This document shows positions 1 to 8,469 of a DNA stretch of 64,000 nucleotides, piece after piece; the stretch's first letter is position 1, and every line of letters begins with the position of its first letter. The stretch is from CAUZIZ01 sp965219005. GTDB taxonomy: Bacteria; Acidobacteriota; UBA6911; RPQK01; JAJDTT01. The stretch is taken from the NCBI GenBank assembly GCA_965219005.1, contig CBDCMS010000002.1, positions 1,240,001 to 1,304,000 on the forward strand. Reading direction: 5' to 3'. The position numbers and the translations under genes were made by a program. The notes beneath the pieces are model-generated. The model saw only the letters and a program-made list of their open reading frames with translations, searched no databases and was not told the DNA's origin.

Positions 1-1275
1 GGAAAGTTTCGGACCCTACCCGGTCCCAAGTTTTGGGTCTGTGCCTATCTGGTCTTGGATTTCGGAGCGGTATTCCCCTACCTGGCGGCCAATGCGGCCA
101 CACCACTCGCATCTGTCCTCTTGGGAGGTGTGCTCCCCGACCCAATGAACAACGACATGCACTGGTGGCTGATGCGACTCCTTGGCTACCTGATCTTTCT
201 GCTAGCGATGGTGCCGCTGATCTTTGGAGGGAAAATCTACAATTCTCTGAAAGCTATCATGAGCTTCAAGATCGTCGTGGTTCTTGGATTTCTTTTAATC
301 GTTGCGATTTTCCACTCCAGTACCTCAACCTGGTTCGAGATCTTCGGAGGGTTTCTTCACTTCGGGTCACTTCCTTCGGGTCCTAGCGAAACCACCAACG
401 TGTTTGTGTCCGTGTTCAGTGGACAAGGTGTGCCTGAAATCGACTTCAGCTCCATTGCACTACTGGCAGCCTTCGCCGCAATTGCCGGCAGCGGTGGGCT
501 CTCTAATGCGGCCATCAGCAACTACACCCGAGATCAGGGATGGGGGATGGGGCACCATGTCGGCGCCATTCCCAGCGTGGTCGGCGGTCGGAACATCACC
601 CTCTCCCATGTTGGGAGGGTGTTTGAGGTAACCTCGGCCTCTCTCCCCAAGTGGCGCAGGTGGTACCGGCACGTGGTACGGGATCAGGTAGCGGTCTGGA
701 TGCCGGCTTGCTTCTTGGGGGTTGCGCTACCGAGCATGCTCTCGGTTGAGTTCTTGCCCCGTGGAACCGAAGCGAGTAGCTGGGTGGCGGCCGGGATGAC
801 GGCGGATGGTGTGAGGCAGCATGTCGGAGCTGCCTGGGGGGCCTCCTCGGGTCAGCTTTTCTGGTACATGACGATGTTTTGCGGTTTTCTGGTCCTAGCG
901 CCTTCGATGGCCACCAGTGCCGACGGAGTTATTCGACGCTGGGTCGACGTCTTCTGGACATCGAGCTCACGTCTTAGAAAGCTGGATCGCAGCAAGATTC
1001 GCTGGGTCTATTTCGGTGTCCTTATCTGCTACGCGACCTTCGGCATGATCGTGCTCTCGGTTGCTCCTCCTTTGGACCTGTTGAAGATTGCAGCCAACAT
1101 CTTCAACTATGCCCTGGGTATCAGTTGTCTTCATACCTTGGTCGTCAACGTGACGCTGCTCCCACCAGCCTTGAGGCCTGGCTGGTTCATGCGGACTGGC
1201 CTCTTTTGCGGTGGACTCTTTTTCATTGTGCTAGCGGTGATAACCACGATGAATCTCTTTGGATTTCTCAGCTGA
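1..1275 (+). CDS. Nramp-like divalent metal transporter, 5' end outside window
   Basis: The reading frame is open from base 1, so the N-terminus lies outside the window; about 424 residues are present. The sequence is strongly hydrophobic, with roughly eight membrane segments alternating with short loops, and ends in a membrane helix. A segment around bases 490-540 (AGSGGLSNAAISNYTRDQG) and the following loop resemble the divergent Nramp-type Mn/Fe transporter proteins common in Acidobacteriota and Planctomycetota. That family assignment comes from overall pattern recognition, not from a canonical DPGN motif, which would lie upstream. The stop codon overlaps the longest possible start of the next gene by 17 bases, suggesting co-transcription. 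It could alternatively be another APC-superfamily permease. Confidence 0.65.
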   Translation, partial: GKFRTLPGPKFWVCAYLVLDFGAVFPYLAANAATPLASVLLGGVLPDPMNNDMHWWLMRLLGYLIFLLAMVPLIFGGKIYNSLKAIMSFKIVVVLGFLLIVAIFHSSTSTWFEIFGGFLHFGSLPSGPSETTNVFVSVFSGQGVPEIDFSSIALLAAFAAIAGSGGLSNAAISNYTRDQGWGMGHHVGAIPSVVGGRNITLSHVGRVFEVTSASLPKWRRWYRHVVRDQVAVWMPACFLGVALPSMLSVEFLPRGTEASSWVAAGMTADGVRQHVGAAWGASSGQLFWYMTMFCGFLVLAPSMATSADGVIRRWVDVFWTSSSRLRKLDRSKIRWVYFGVLICYATFGMIVLSVAPPLDLLKIAANIFNYALGISCLHTLVVNVTLLPPALRPGWFMRTGLFCGGLFFIVLAVITTMNLFGFLS

Positions 1276-1330
1276 AGGGGAGCGTCATCCAGATTTCCGG
1301 CAATGGAGTACTTGGATCGAGGGCTCGGCG

Positions 1331-2293
1331 TTGAGAAAACGGGACGCAGAAGGAAAGAGGCTGCCGAACCGCCGGGAATTCGGGGCTGGGATAGTAGCGG
1401 CCCTCCTTGCAGAGCCCATCTGTGCGACTGGAATCAGTGCCGTGAGTCCAGCGAAGATCAACCTTTGTGTTTTCTCGAAGCATCTGCAGTGGCTCGACTA
1501 CGAAGAGATGGCTCGGACGGCGGCGGACCTTGGCTTCGATGGAATCGACTTGACCGTGCGACCTGGAGGGCACGTCGAGCCGAAGCAAGCTGAAAAGGAG
1601 CTTCCCCGGGCGATAAAGGCGATTCGGGCCGCTGGCTTGAAGACACCGATGATCACCACGGCGATTACGGATGCAGCAGATCCTGATTCTGTTTCTGTCC
1701 TGGAAGCAGCCGCTCGCCAGGGAATCGGCCACTATCGACTGGGATATTTTCGCTATGAGCCAGAGCAGAGTATTTCCGAAACGCTGGCTCTCGCGAGAAG
1801 GAAGTTGGAGAGGCTGGAGGCGCTCAACCGGCGTCTGGGCATATGTGGTGACTACCAGAACCACGCCGGCCGGTTCGTGGGGGCCTCGGTCTGGGATCTG
1901 CGGGAGCTTCTCCGTGATCTGGATCCGCGCTGGCTGGGGTGCCAGTTCGACATTCGACATGCCACTGTTGAGGGTGGGCTGAGCTGGCCAACGGACTTCA
2001 GAGCCGTTGAGGCCCGAACGCACACGCTGGTAGTAAAGGATTTCAGATGGAAGCGGATCGACGAAAACTGGAGTGTGGAGAACTGTCCTATCGGGTCGGG
2101 AATGGTTCGTTTCAAAGAGTTTTTCGAGTTGGTGAAGGCGTCCGGCTTTTCTGGACCCGTTTCGCTTCATTTCGAGTATCCTCTGGGCGGTGCCGATCAT
2201 GGCGTCCGCCGGCTGGAGGCTGAACCGGTAACGGTGCTCAGCGCAATGCGCCGCGATGTAGGTACTGTAAGGCAGCTTCTCAGACTAGACTGA
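1331..2293 (+). CDS. sugar phosphate isomerase/epimerase-like TIM-barrel protein, exported
   Basis: Xylose isomerase-like TIM-barrel (AP_endonuc_2 type) protein. The start chosen is TTG at 1331, which places a twin-arginine-like leader (NRREF, then GAGIVAALLAEP) near the N-terminus; a TTG at 1259 would add 24 residues and overlap the upstream gene. Family features are visible: DLGFDGIDLTVRPGGHVEP early in the barrel, a central GDYQNH segment, CQFDIRHA and the late SLHFEYPLGG strand, all at places where the metal-binding Glu/Asp/His residues of these enzymes usually lie. The substrate is not deducible; homologous exported proteins act on keto-sugars or inosose-like compounds. It is probably co-transcribed with the upstream transporter. 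Confidence 0.75.
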   Translation: MRKRDAEGKRLPNRREFGAGIVAALLAEPICATGISAVSPAKINLCVFSKHLQWLDYEEMARTAADLGFDGIDLTVRPGGHVEPKQAEKELPRAIKAIRAAGLKTPMITTAITDAADPDSVSVLEAAARQGIGHYRLGYFRYEPEQSISETLALARRKLERLEALNRRLGICGDYQNHAGRFVGASVWDLRELLRDLDPRWLGCQFDIRHATVEGGLSWPTDFRAVEARTHTLVVKDFRWKRIDENWSVENCPIGSGMVRFKEFFELVKASGFSGPVSLHFEYPLGGADHGVRRLEAEPVTVLSAMRRDVGTVRQLLRLD

Positions 2294-2420
2294 TCTGCTT
2301 TTCGAAACCCTTTTGTCCCGAGTACGTAAAATAGGAATGACAGGGCGGGAGAACCGTGCCTCCCGCTATATTTCGTCTGATACCAGCACTTGCTCCTGAA
2401 GGCGAGAGGGAAAGACAAGA

Positions 2421-3410
2421 ATGAGCATCGATATTGAGGCAGTTCATAGAAAGATCGAGCAGGAAAGCCATTTCGTTGAGGTCCTGACGACGGAGGTTGG
2501 AAAGGTCATTGTTGGCCAGGACTACATGGTACAGCGGCTGCTCGTTGGTCTATTGTCCAACGGCCATGTTCTGCTGGAGGGAGTCCCAGGGTTGGCCAAG
2601 ACGCTCACCGTGCGTACCCTCTCACAGGCCATCCAGACCCGGTTTCAGCGCGTCCAGTTCACCCCGGATCTGCTTCCAGCCGACCTGCTCGGTACGCTGA
2701 TCTACGACCAAAAGGAAGGTACCTTCAAGACCAAGAAGGGTCCGATTTTCGCCAACCTGATCCTCGCCGACGAGATCAACCGGTCCCCGGCCAAGGTGCA
2801 GTCCGCTCTATTGGAAGCGATGCAGGAACGGACCGTTACTCTTGGAGAGACGACTTTTTCTCTAGACGATCCATTTCTGGTTCTGGCCACTCAGAATCCT
2901 ATCGAACAAGAGGGAACCTATCCGCTACCCGAAGCCCAGATCGACCGTTTCATGTTGAAGCTTGTCGTGGGCTATCCGTCAAAAGAGGAAGAGTTGGAGA
3001 TTGTACGTCGGATGGCGGGAGGAACGACACCTGAGGTTGAACCTGTGGTCAAGCCGGAGGATATCATCCGCGCCAGAACCACGGTCGAGGAAGTCTATAT
3101 TGATCCCAAGGTGGAGCAGTACATCATCGATATCGTTTTCGCCACTCGAGGACCCAGGGACTATGGTCTGGCGGAGCTGGAAGACCTGGTTTCCTACGGT
3201 GCATCGCCTCGTGCCTCGATCTATCTGGCCAAAGCGGCCAAGGCACACGCTTTCTTGAAGCACCGAGGGTATGTAACACCGGAAGACGTGCGAGCCATTG
3301 GACTAGACGTTCTGAGACACCGAGTCATCGTGACCTACGAAGCTGAAGCGGAAGAGGTAACGTCCGAGGATGTGGTGCAGAAGGTACTGAACACGGTAGA
3401 GGTGCCGTGA
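2421..3410 (+). CDS. moxR: MoxR-family AAA+ ATPase
   Basis: 329-residue MoxR ATPase, normal length for the family. Walker A is GVPGLAKT at residues 54-61, Walker B is LADEIN near residue 115, and the sensor/arginine region reads ATQNPIEQEGTYPLPEAQ, the MoxR signature. The C-terminal lid domain follows (YGASPRASIYLAKAAKAHA). MoxR ATPases act as chaperones for VWA-domain proteins, and this gene heads a run of DUF58, Bat and VWA genes on the same strand, which is the classic context. ATG at 2421 is the only sensible start; the preceding 127 bases probably carry the operon promoter. A 15-bp tandem repeat lies directly behind the stop codon. Confidence 0.93.
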   Translation: MSIDIEAVHRKIEQESHFVEVLTTEVGKVIVGQDYMVQRLLVGLLSNGHVLLEGVPGLAKTLTVRTLSQAIQTRFQRVQFTPDLLPADLLGTLIYDQKEGTFKTKKGPIFANLILADEINRSPAKVQSALLEAMQERTVTLGETTFSLDDPFLVLATQNPIEQEGTYPLPEAQIDRFMLKLVVGYPSKEEELEIVRRMAGGTTPEVEPVVKPEDIIRARTTVEEVYIDPKVEQYIIDIVFATRGPRDYGLAELEDLVSYGASPRASIYLAKAAKAHAFLKHRGYVTPEDVRAIGLDVLRHRVIVTYEAEAEEVTSEDVVQKVLNTVEVP

Positions 3411-3612
3411 GGAGTAGTGGGTAGTAGTGGAGTAAGCAGTAGTGGAGTGAGCAGTAGTGGAGTGAGCAGTAGTGGAGTGAGCAGTAGTGGAGTGAGCAGT
3501 AGTGGAGTGAGCAGTAGTGAGGTTATTATCGTTTGCCGGGACTGTGTGCCGATCACTTTTACTGGTCTCACACTGCTCCACTCCACTACTGCTCACTCTT
3601 CACTACTCCCTA
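3411..3612. repeat. 15-bp tandem repeat GTAGTGGAGTGAGCA with complementary downstream arm
   Basis: Between moxR and the DUF58 gene, about six to seven copies of the 15-bp unit GTAGTGGAGTGAGCA (with first-copy variants) run from just after the moxR stop to about 3517. After about 45 unrelated bases, the reverse-complement words (CACTGCTCCACTCCACTACTG, read in two overlapping halves; then CACTCTTCACTACTCC) appear at 3567-3610, so the region could fold back on itself. Similar words recur at 33968-34163, 35036-35217 and 36525-36703. The repeat sits inside what should be one operon. Confidence 0.85.
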
Positions 3613-3616
3613 GAAC

Positions 3617-4495
3617 ATGATACCCAGAGAGATCCTTAAGAAAGTACGTCGTCTCGAGATCACGACCCGGGGTCTGGTTAATGAGGTGTTCTCGGGTGAG
3701 TATCACTCGGTGTTCAAGGGTCGCGGTATGAATTTTTCGGAAGTGCGGGAGTATCAGTTCGGCGATGACGTGAGGAGTATTGACTGGAATGTCACAGCCC
3801 GAATGGGACACCCCTTCGTCAAGGTGTTCGAAGAGGAGAGGGAACTCACGGTGATGCTGGTCGTCGACGCCAGTTCTTCCGGGGAGTTCGGTTCGGGCGA
3901 GAGAATGAAGGGCGAGGTCGCAGTCGAGATTTGTGCCCTTTTGGCGTTTTCAGCCATCAAGAACAATGACAAGGTTGGTCTCATCATCTTCACCGATCAA
4001 GTTGAGAAATTCGTGCCGCCTCGCAAGGGACGTGCCCACGTGCTGCGGGTCTTGAGAGAGCTCTTGTACTTCAAGCCAGGACGGAAGTCGACCGACATTG
4101 GCATGGCGCTGGAGTATTTGACTCACGTGACCCGGCGAAGAAGCGTGGTTTTCCTGGTCTCTGACTTCTTATCCGAGAATTTCGAACGGGCGCTTCGAGT
4201 GGCCAGCCGCAGGCATGATCTGGTAGCCATTCACGTCAGTGACCCTCGGGAGATGAATCTTCCCAACGTCGGCTACATCGAGTTTCAGGATGCAGAGACA
4301 GGTGAGCGTCTGATCATGGATACGAGGGATACCCAGGTCCGAGAAGACTTCGCTGCCAAGGTCCGGGAGGAGGAAGCGAAACGAGAGAAATTCTTCAAGT
4401 CGATCAGTGTCGATAGCATCAACATCAGCACCGATCGGCCCTACGTTCAGTCTCTGATCCATTTCTTCCGCCTGAGAGCACGGAGGTTTCGATGA
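3617..4495 (+). CDS. DUF58 domain protein of the MoxR/Bat operon
   Basis: 292-residue DUF58 protein. The diagnostic block GDDVRSIDWNVTARMG lies near residues 50-65, followed by a VWA-like fold with a DASSS metal-adhesion-type motif near residue 82. There is no membrane segment or signal peptide, so the protein is cytoplasmic. Family members are partners of MoxR ATPases. The stop codon overlaps the next start (ATGA at 4492-4495), indicating translational coupling. The start ATG at 3617 follows directly after the repeat region, with no obvious strong ribosome-binding site. Confidence 0.9.
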   Translation: MIPREILKKVRRLEITTRGLVNEVFSGEYHSVFKGRGMNFSEVREYQFGDDVRSIDWNVTARMGHPFVKVFEEERELTVMLVVDASSSGEFGSGERMKGEVAVEICALLAFSAIKNNDKVGLIIFTDQVEKFVPPRKGRAHVLRVLRELLYFKPGRKSTDIGMALEYLTHVTRRRSVVFLVSDFLSENFERALRVASRRHDLVAIHVSDPREMNLPNVGYIEFQDAETGERLIMDTRDTQVREDFAAKVREEEAKREKFFKSISVDSINISTDRPYVQSLIHFFRLRARRFR

Positions 4496-5556
4496 AGCCG
4501 GGATCTTCACTTCCGCTCGTGGGAGGTGTTCTGTGCAGCGTCCTGCTGGCTTCAACTCTGCTGACCGGAGCGGGCCAACAGCCGGTTGTGTCGGCGAAGG
4601 TAGACCGATCGCGCGTCACCGTGGGAGACATCATTCGCTACACCGTGACCATCTCCGCAGACGATTGGATTCAGGTAGACCTGCCTCCGGAAACGGACGA
4701 GATCGGAGACTTCGAGGTCAGGAGGTTTCAAGCCACGGGACCCGTGACGAAGGATGGAAAGAAAGTCTGGACTCTCGAGTACACGCTTGCCATTTTCTCG
4801 ACGGGAGAGTTCAAGATCCCCTCTCCCCAGTTGACCTACCATAGCGGGGATGAGGCCCAGAAGAACGAGCTTTCTGCCGAGGCTATCGAGGTCGTCGTTG
4901 AAAGTGTCAAACCCGCCGACGCAGAGGACATTCTCGACATCAAAGAGCCGGTTGCAATTCCCAGAAACTGGTGGGCCCTTTGGCCCTGGTTTGCGATTGG
5001 CGCCGGATTGATTGCCCTTGCAGTGCTCGGCTTTGTTTGGTACCGCCGAAGGGACAGTCGCGAGGAGGGAATCGTTCCACCGAAGATGGAGCAGATCTCG
5101 CCCCATGAGGAGGCCTATCGGGCTCTCCGACAGCTACGAGATGCGGGGTTGCTAGAGCAACAGATGATCAAGCTGTACTACATCAAGATCTCGGAGATCA
5201 TCCGCCGCTATATTGGGCGGCGGTTCCAGGTTGAGGCGATGGAGCTCACCTCGACTGAGGTCCTGGATCGTCTCCGAGGGTTGAAGCGCCGAGGGTTGAA
5301 GACTGAAGTCGATGCCTATCGACTCTTCCAGAAGTTTTTCAGCTTGTGTGACTTGGTCAAATTTGCGAAATACAGGCCTTCTGAGACGCAACATGGTGAG
5401 GTGATGAAGGTGGCGATCGAGATTGTCGATTTGACGAAGAAGGTCGCTGAAACCGTGGATAAACAAGGCCTTCAGTCGCCCGGTTCGGTCGAAACACAAC
5501 CGAACCTTCCGGGCGGTGAAGGGGTCCCAAAGCAGCTCATGCAAGATGTTTCTTAG
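4492..5556 (+). CDS. BatD-like membrane protein (short form)
   Basis: 354 residues. A signal peptide (residues 1-28, ending near TGAGQQP) is followed by a beta-rich extracytoplasmic domain beginning SAKVDRSRVTVGDIIRYTVT, the Ig-like start typical of BatD/oxygen-tolerance proteins. A single membrane helix lies near residues 162-183 (WPWFAIGAGLIALAVLGFVW), followed by a charged cytoplasmic tail rich in helices (residues 190-340). It is about half the length of the full BatD encoded later in the operon and is probably a paralogous partner. The gene overlaps DUF58 by 4 bases and the following VWA gene by 11. The precise role is unknown; the assignment rests on domain pattern and context. Confidence 0.7.
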   Translation: MKPGSSLPLVGGVLCSVLLASTLLTGAGQQPVVSAKVDRSRVTVGDIIRYTVTISADDWIQVDLPPETDEIGDFEVRRFQATGPVTKDGKKVWTLEYTLAIFSTGEFKIPSPQLTYHSGDEAQKNELSAEAIEVVVESVKPADAEDILDIKEPVAIPRNWWALWPWFAIGAGLIALAVLGFVWYRRRDSREEGIVPPKMEQISPHEEAYRALRQLRDAGLLEQQMIKLYYIKISEIIRRYIGRRFQVEAMELTSTEVLDRLRGLKRRGLKTEVDAYRLFQKFFSLCDLVKFAKYRPSETQHGEVMKVAIEIVDLTKKVAETVDKQGLQSPGSVETQPNLPGGEGVPKQLMQDVS

Positions 5557-6538
5557 ATTCGCTGATCCCCACTACCTTTGGCTTCTCGTCCTACTTCCGC
5601 TGCTGTCCCTCTGGTACCTCAAGCGGCACGCTGCCGGAGCGCCTGCGGCGCGCTTTCCGAATATTGGATCGCTGAAAGTGGTGTACAAACCTTCCGCTGT
5701 TCGCGCCAGGCATCTTTTGTTCGCGCTGCGTCTATTGGCTCTCGCCGCCCTGATTCTGGTTTCGGCGCGTCCCCAGTCAGGGGCCGCCCAGGAAGAACTC
5801 CTCACGGAGGGCATCGACATGATTCTAGCACTGGATCTATCGAGCTCCATGTTGGCCGAGGATATCGAGCCGAATCGGGTTGAGGCTTCCAAGCAGGTGG
5901 CTGCCGATTTCATCAAACAGCGTAAGAACGATCGAATTGGTCTGGTAGTATTTGCGGCTCGCGGGTACACCCAATGTCCGCTGACCTTGGACTATGGTGT
6001 ACTTCTCAACTTTCTCGAAGAGATTCGGGTGGGAGTCATCGACGACGGAACCGCTATTGGTATGGGTGTGGCGGCGGGCGTCAACCGTTTGCGAGATAGC
6101 AAGGCGAAGTCGAAAGTGATGATTCTGCTGACCGATGGGCGCAACAACAGGGGCGAGGTCGATCCGATCACCGCAGCCCAGATGGCTGAGGCTTTGGGAA
6201 TTCGTATTTACTCGATCGGCGCGGGCGCCCAGGGACTGGCTCGCTACCCAGTTCAAGATCCCCTGTTGGGTAAGAGGTACGCTCAGGTCCGAGTGGATAT
6301 TGACGAAGATACCCTGAAGAAGGTCGCCGACCTGACCGGTGGACGTTACTTCAGGGCCACTGATCGGCAAAGCCTCGAAGAGACTTATGCCGAGATCGAT
6401 CGTTTGGAGAAAACCGAAATTGAGGTCAAGGAGTACACACGCTATGGGGAGTTGTTCGGCTATCCGCTCATCCTGGCCGCCGTACTTCTGTTAGGTGAGA
6501 TTGGGCTAGCCAATACGCGCTTTCGCAAGATCCCATGA
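5546..6538 (+). CDS. batA: VWA-domain membrane protein, BatA type
   Basis: 330 residues from ATG 5546 (MFLRFADPHYLWLL); a GTG at 5516 would add ten residues inside the upstream gene and is less likely. Two N-terminal membrane helices (about residues 7-22 and 52-72) are followed by a periplasmic VWA domain with the metal site DLSSSM and the BatA hallmark AEDIEPNR. Conserved TDGRNNRG and SIGAG segments follow, and a C-terminal membrane helix (GYPLILAAVLLLGEIGLA). In the Bat complex such proteins work with MoxR and TPR partners at the inner membrane in envelope and stress tolerance; that role is known for the family and not shown here. Confidence 0.88.
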   Translation: MFLRFADPHYLWLLVLLPLLSLWYLKRHAAGAPAARFPNIGSLKVVYKPSAVRARHLLFALRLLALAALILVSARPQSGAAQEELLTEGIDMILALDLSSSMLAEDIEPNRVEASKQVAADFIKQRKNDRIGLVVFAARGYTQCPLTLDYGVLLNFLEEIRVGVIDDGTAIGMGVAAGVNRLRDSKAKSKVMILLTDGRNNRGEVDPITAAQMAEALGIRIYSIGAGAQGLARYPVQDPLLGKRYAQVRVDIDEDTLKKVADLTGGRYFRATDRQSLEETYAEIDRLEKTEIEVKEYTRYGELFGYPLILAAVLLLGEIGLANTRFRKIP

Positions 6539-6602
6539 CTCGCTGGGTTCTGGGATCTGAGACTCGGCTGGGATTTGGTCCCTCGAAAACCAGGAGGATA
6601 AG

Positions 6603-7634
6603 TTGCTCCGTTTTGCCGAATCAGAAATCCTCTATCTGTTGAGCCTGCTGCCGATTCTCTTCCTGTTTTTCCTATGGTCCTTTCGCCAGAAACGAAGGGC
6701 CCTGCTGAGGTTCGGTGGCACCAAACTGACGGAAAGATTGGCAGGGTCGGCCAGCAGGCGACGGCAGTGGTTGAAAGCGACGCTGCTCCTTTCGGGGGTA
6801 GCACTCCTTTTAGTAGCACTGGCCCGGCCGCAGTTCGGCTCCAAGCTGGAGACGATCGAGCGTGAAGGGCAGGACATCGTGATTGCCCTGGACGTCTCAC
6901 TCTCAATGCTGGCCCGTGACATCCAGCCCGATCGCCTGCAGAAGGCCAAACACGCGATGAGTTCCTTGATCAACATGTCAGAAGGGGACCGGATAGGGTT
7001 GATCGCCTTCGCCGGAGAGGCCTTTGTCCAGTGCCCCCTGACACTGGACAAACGAGCTGCCACGATGCTGCTGAATGCGATGGGGCCCGACCTGATCCCG
7101 GTTCCCGGGACCGCTTTGACGTCAGCGATGCAGAAATCGCTGACGTTGTTCCCGGAACAGGAGGAGAAACACAAGGTACTCATACTCATGACCGATGGTG
7201 AGGGGCACACCGGAGAACCGCTGGAGGCAGCGAAGGAGGCGGCAGACAAGGGAGTCCGAATCTATACGGTGGGCATCGGATCAACCCAGGGGACGCCTAT
7301 TCCCCTCGAGAAGGACAGGCAGGCGCAGCGGGGATTCAAGAAGGATGGTGAAGGAGAAGTTGTCATGACCCGGCTCGACGAAGTCACGCTCCGAGAGGTG
7401 GCCGAACGAACCGGGGGGAAATACTATCGGGCCTCTTCGGGTGTGGCTGAGCTTCAGGAACTCTACGCTGACATAGCTGGGATGGACAAGAAGACGCTCT
7501 CTTCACTCCAGGTAACACAGTTCGAAGAACGCTTTCAGATTCTTGTTCTGATAGCTCTTTGCTTGTTCGTCGTGGAACTCATTGTCGCAGATAGAAGAAA
7601 GATCGAAGTGGTCTGGCAGGGCAGGTTCCAATGA
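6603..7634 (+). CDS. batB: VWA-domain membrane protein, BatB type
   Basis: 343 residues. The start is TTG at 6603, decided by a strong AGGAGG at 6592-6597. It has the same architecture as the preceding gene: two N-terminal membrane helices (LLSLLPILFLFFLW; WLKATLLLSGVALLLVALA), a VWA domain with DVSLSMLARDIQPDR, then TDGEGHTG and VGIGSTQGTPIP, and a C-terminal membrane helix (ILVLIALCLFVVELIV). The paralogous VWA pair side by side is typical of batA-batB. The stop overlaps the next start (ATGA at 7631-7634). Confidence 0.88.
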   Translation: MLRFAESEILYLLSLLPILFLFFLWSFRQKRRALLRFGGTKLTERLAGSASRRRQWLKATLLLSGVALLLVALARPQFGSKLETIEREGQDIVIALDVSLSMLARDIQPDRLQKAKHAMSSLINMSEGDRIGLIAFAGEAFVQCPLTLDKRAATMLLNAMGPDLIPVPGTALTSAMQKSLTLFPEQEEKHKVLILMTDGEGHTGEPLEAAKEAADKGVRIYTVGIGSTQGTPIPLEKDRQAQRGFKKDGEGEVVMTRLDEVTLREVAERTGGKYYRASSGVAELQELYADIAGMDKKTLSSLQVTQFEERFQILVLIALCLFVVELIVADRRKIEVVWQGRFQ

Positions 7635-8458
7635 TGGATTCGACTCCTTTCGCCACGCCTGGATGGTCGAGTGCTGGGACTCTTCGGCTGCTGGTCCTTG
7701 CATGGATCATCGGCTTCTTGCTCTTACCTCAGCTCGGATTGGGTCAGGCCGGCCGAGACGAAGTCCTGGAGGGTAACAGCCTGTTTGCCGAGGGCCGATT
7801 CGATGAAGCCCACGAAAAGTATCAGCAGGCGCTCGACGAAGATCCCTCCTCGGCAGCGATTCGCTACAACCTGGGGGATGCCGAATACAAGAAAAGTCTG
7901 TACGAAGAGTCGGTTGAAGCCTTTTCCCAGGCGATGCAAACGGAAGACCCCGAGCTTCAGGCAAGGGCCTCCTATAATCTCGGCAATGCGCTCTATCGGA
8001 TGGGCAAGCTGGAGGACAGTATCCAGGCCTATCAGAGCGCTCTGAGAATCAATCCGGATGACGGAGATTCGAAGCACAATCTGGAGTTCGTCAGAAGCAA
8101 GCTCGAGGAGCAAGAGCAGCAGAAACAACAGCAGCAGGAGAAACAGGACGAACAAGACGATCAGGATCAGCAGGACCAGGATGATCAGGATCAGTCCCAG
8201 AATGAGGAGGAGAATCAGAATCGGGACCAGGAGGGGGATCAGGAAGAGGACAGTCCTCAGGAACAGGCCTCCGATCAAAATCAGCCTGAGCAGCAACGGA
8301 AGGATCCGGGTTCGGAACGGGCAGACTCGCAATCGATTCCGAAGATGTCCAGGGAAGAGGCGGAGCGCTTGCTGGAGGCGTTGAACGAGAGTAGCAACGA
8401 ACCGAAGAAAAAGAAGCTCAGGGCGAAGGGAAGAGTCCCAGTGGAGAAAGACTGGTAG
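7631..8458 (+). CDS. batC: TPR protein with acidic/glutamine-rich tail, BatC type
   Basis: 275 residues. An N-terminal signal/anchor (about residues 17-38) precedes three TPR units (residues 45-150: EGRFDEAHEKYQQALDEDP, then SAAIRYNLGDAEYKKS, ARASYNLGNALYRMGK). A low-complexity region of Q, E, D and N follows (about residues 155-230), then a short basic C-terminus. This is the usual layout of BatC-like proteins, which bridge VWA proteins. It is translationally coupled to batB by a 4-base overlap. The low-complexity tail makes similarity searches unreliable, so the name rests on context. Confidence 0.82.
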   Translation: MMDSTPFATPGWSSAGTLRLLVLAWIIGFLLLPQLGLGQAGRDEVLEGNSLFAEGRFDEAHEKYQQALDEDPSSAAIRYNLGDAEYKKSLYEESVEAFSQAMQTEDPELQARASYNLGNALYRMGKLEDSIQAYQSALRINPDDGDSKHNLEFVRSKLEEQEQQKQQQQEKQDEQDDQDQQDQDDQDQSQNEEENQNRDQEGDQEEDSPQEQASDQNQPEQQRKDPGSERADSQSIPKMSREEAERLLEALNESSNEPKKKKLRAKGRVPVEKDW

Positions 8459-8469
8459 ATCTCGAACCA

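Noticed and set aside
3411..3520. CRISPR array or coding repeat protein
   Set aside because: Same reason: direct 15-bp tandem units without spacers. The open frame of SSGVS repeats is a by-product of the 15-bp period.
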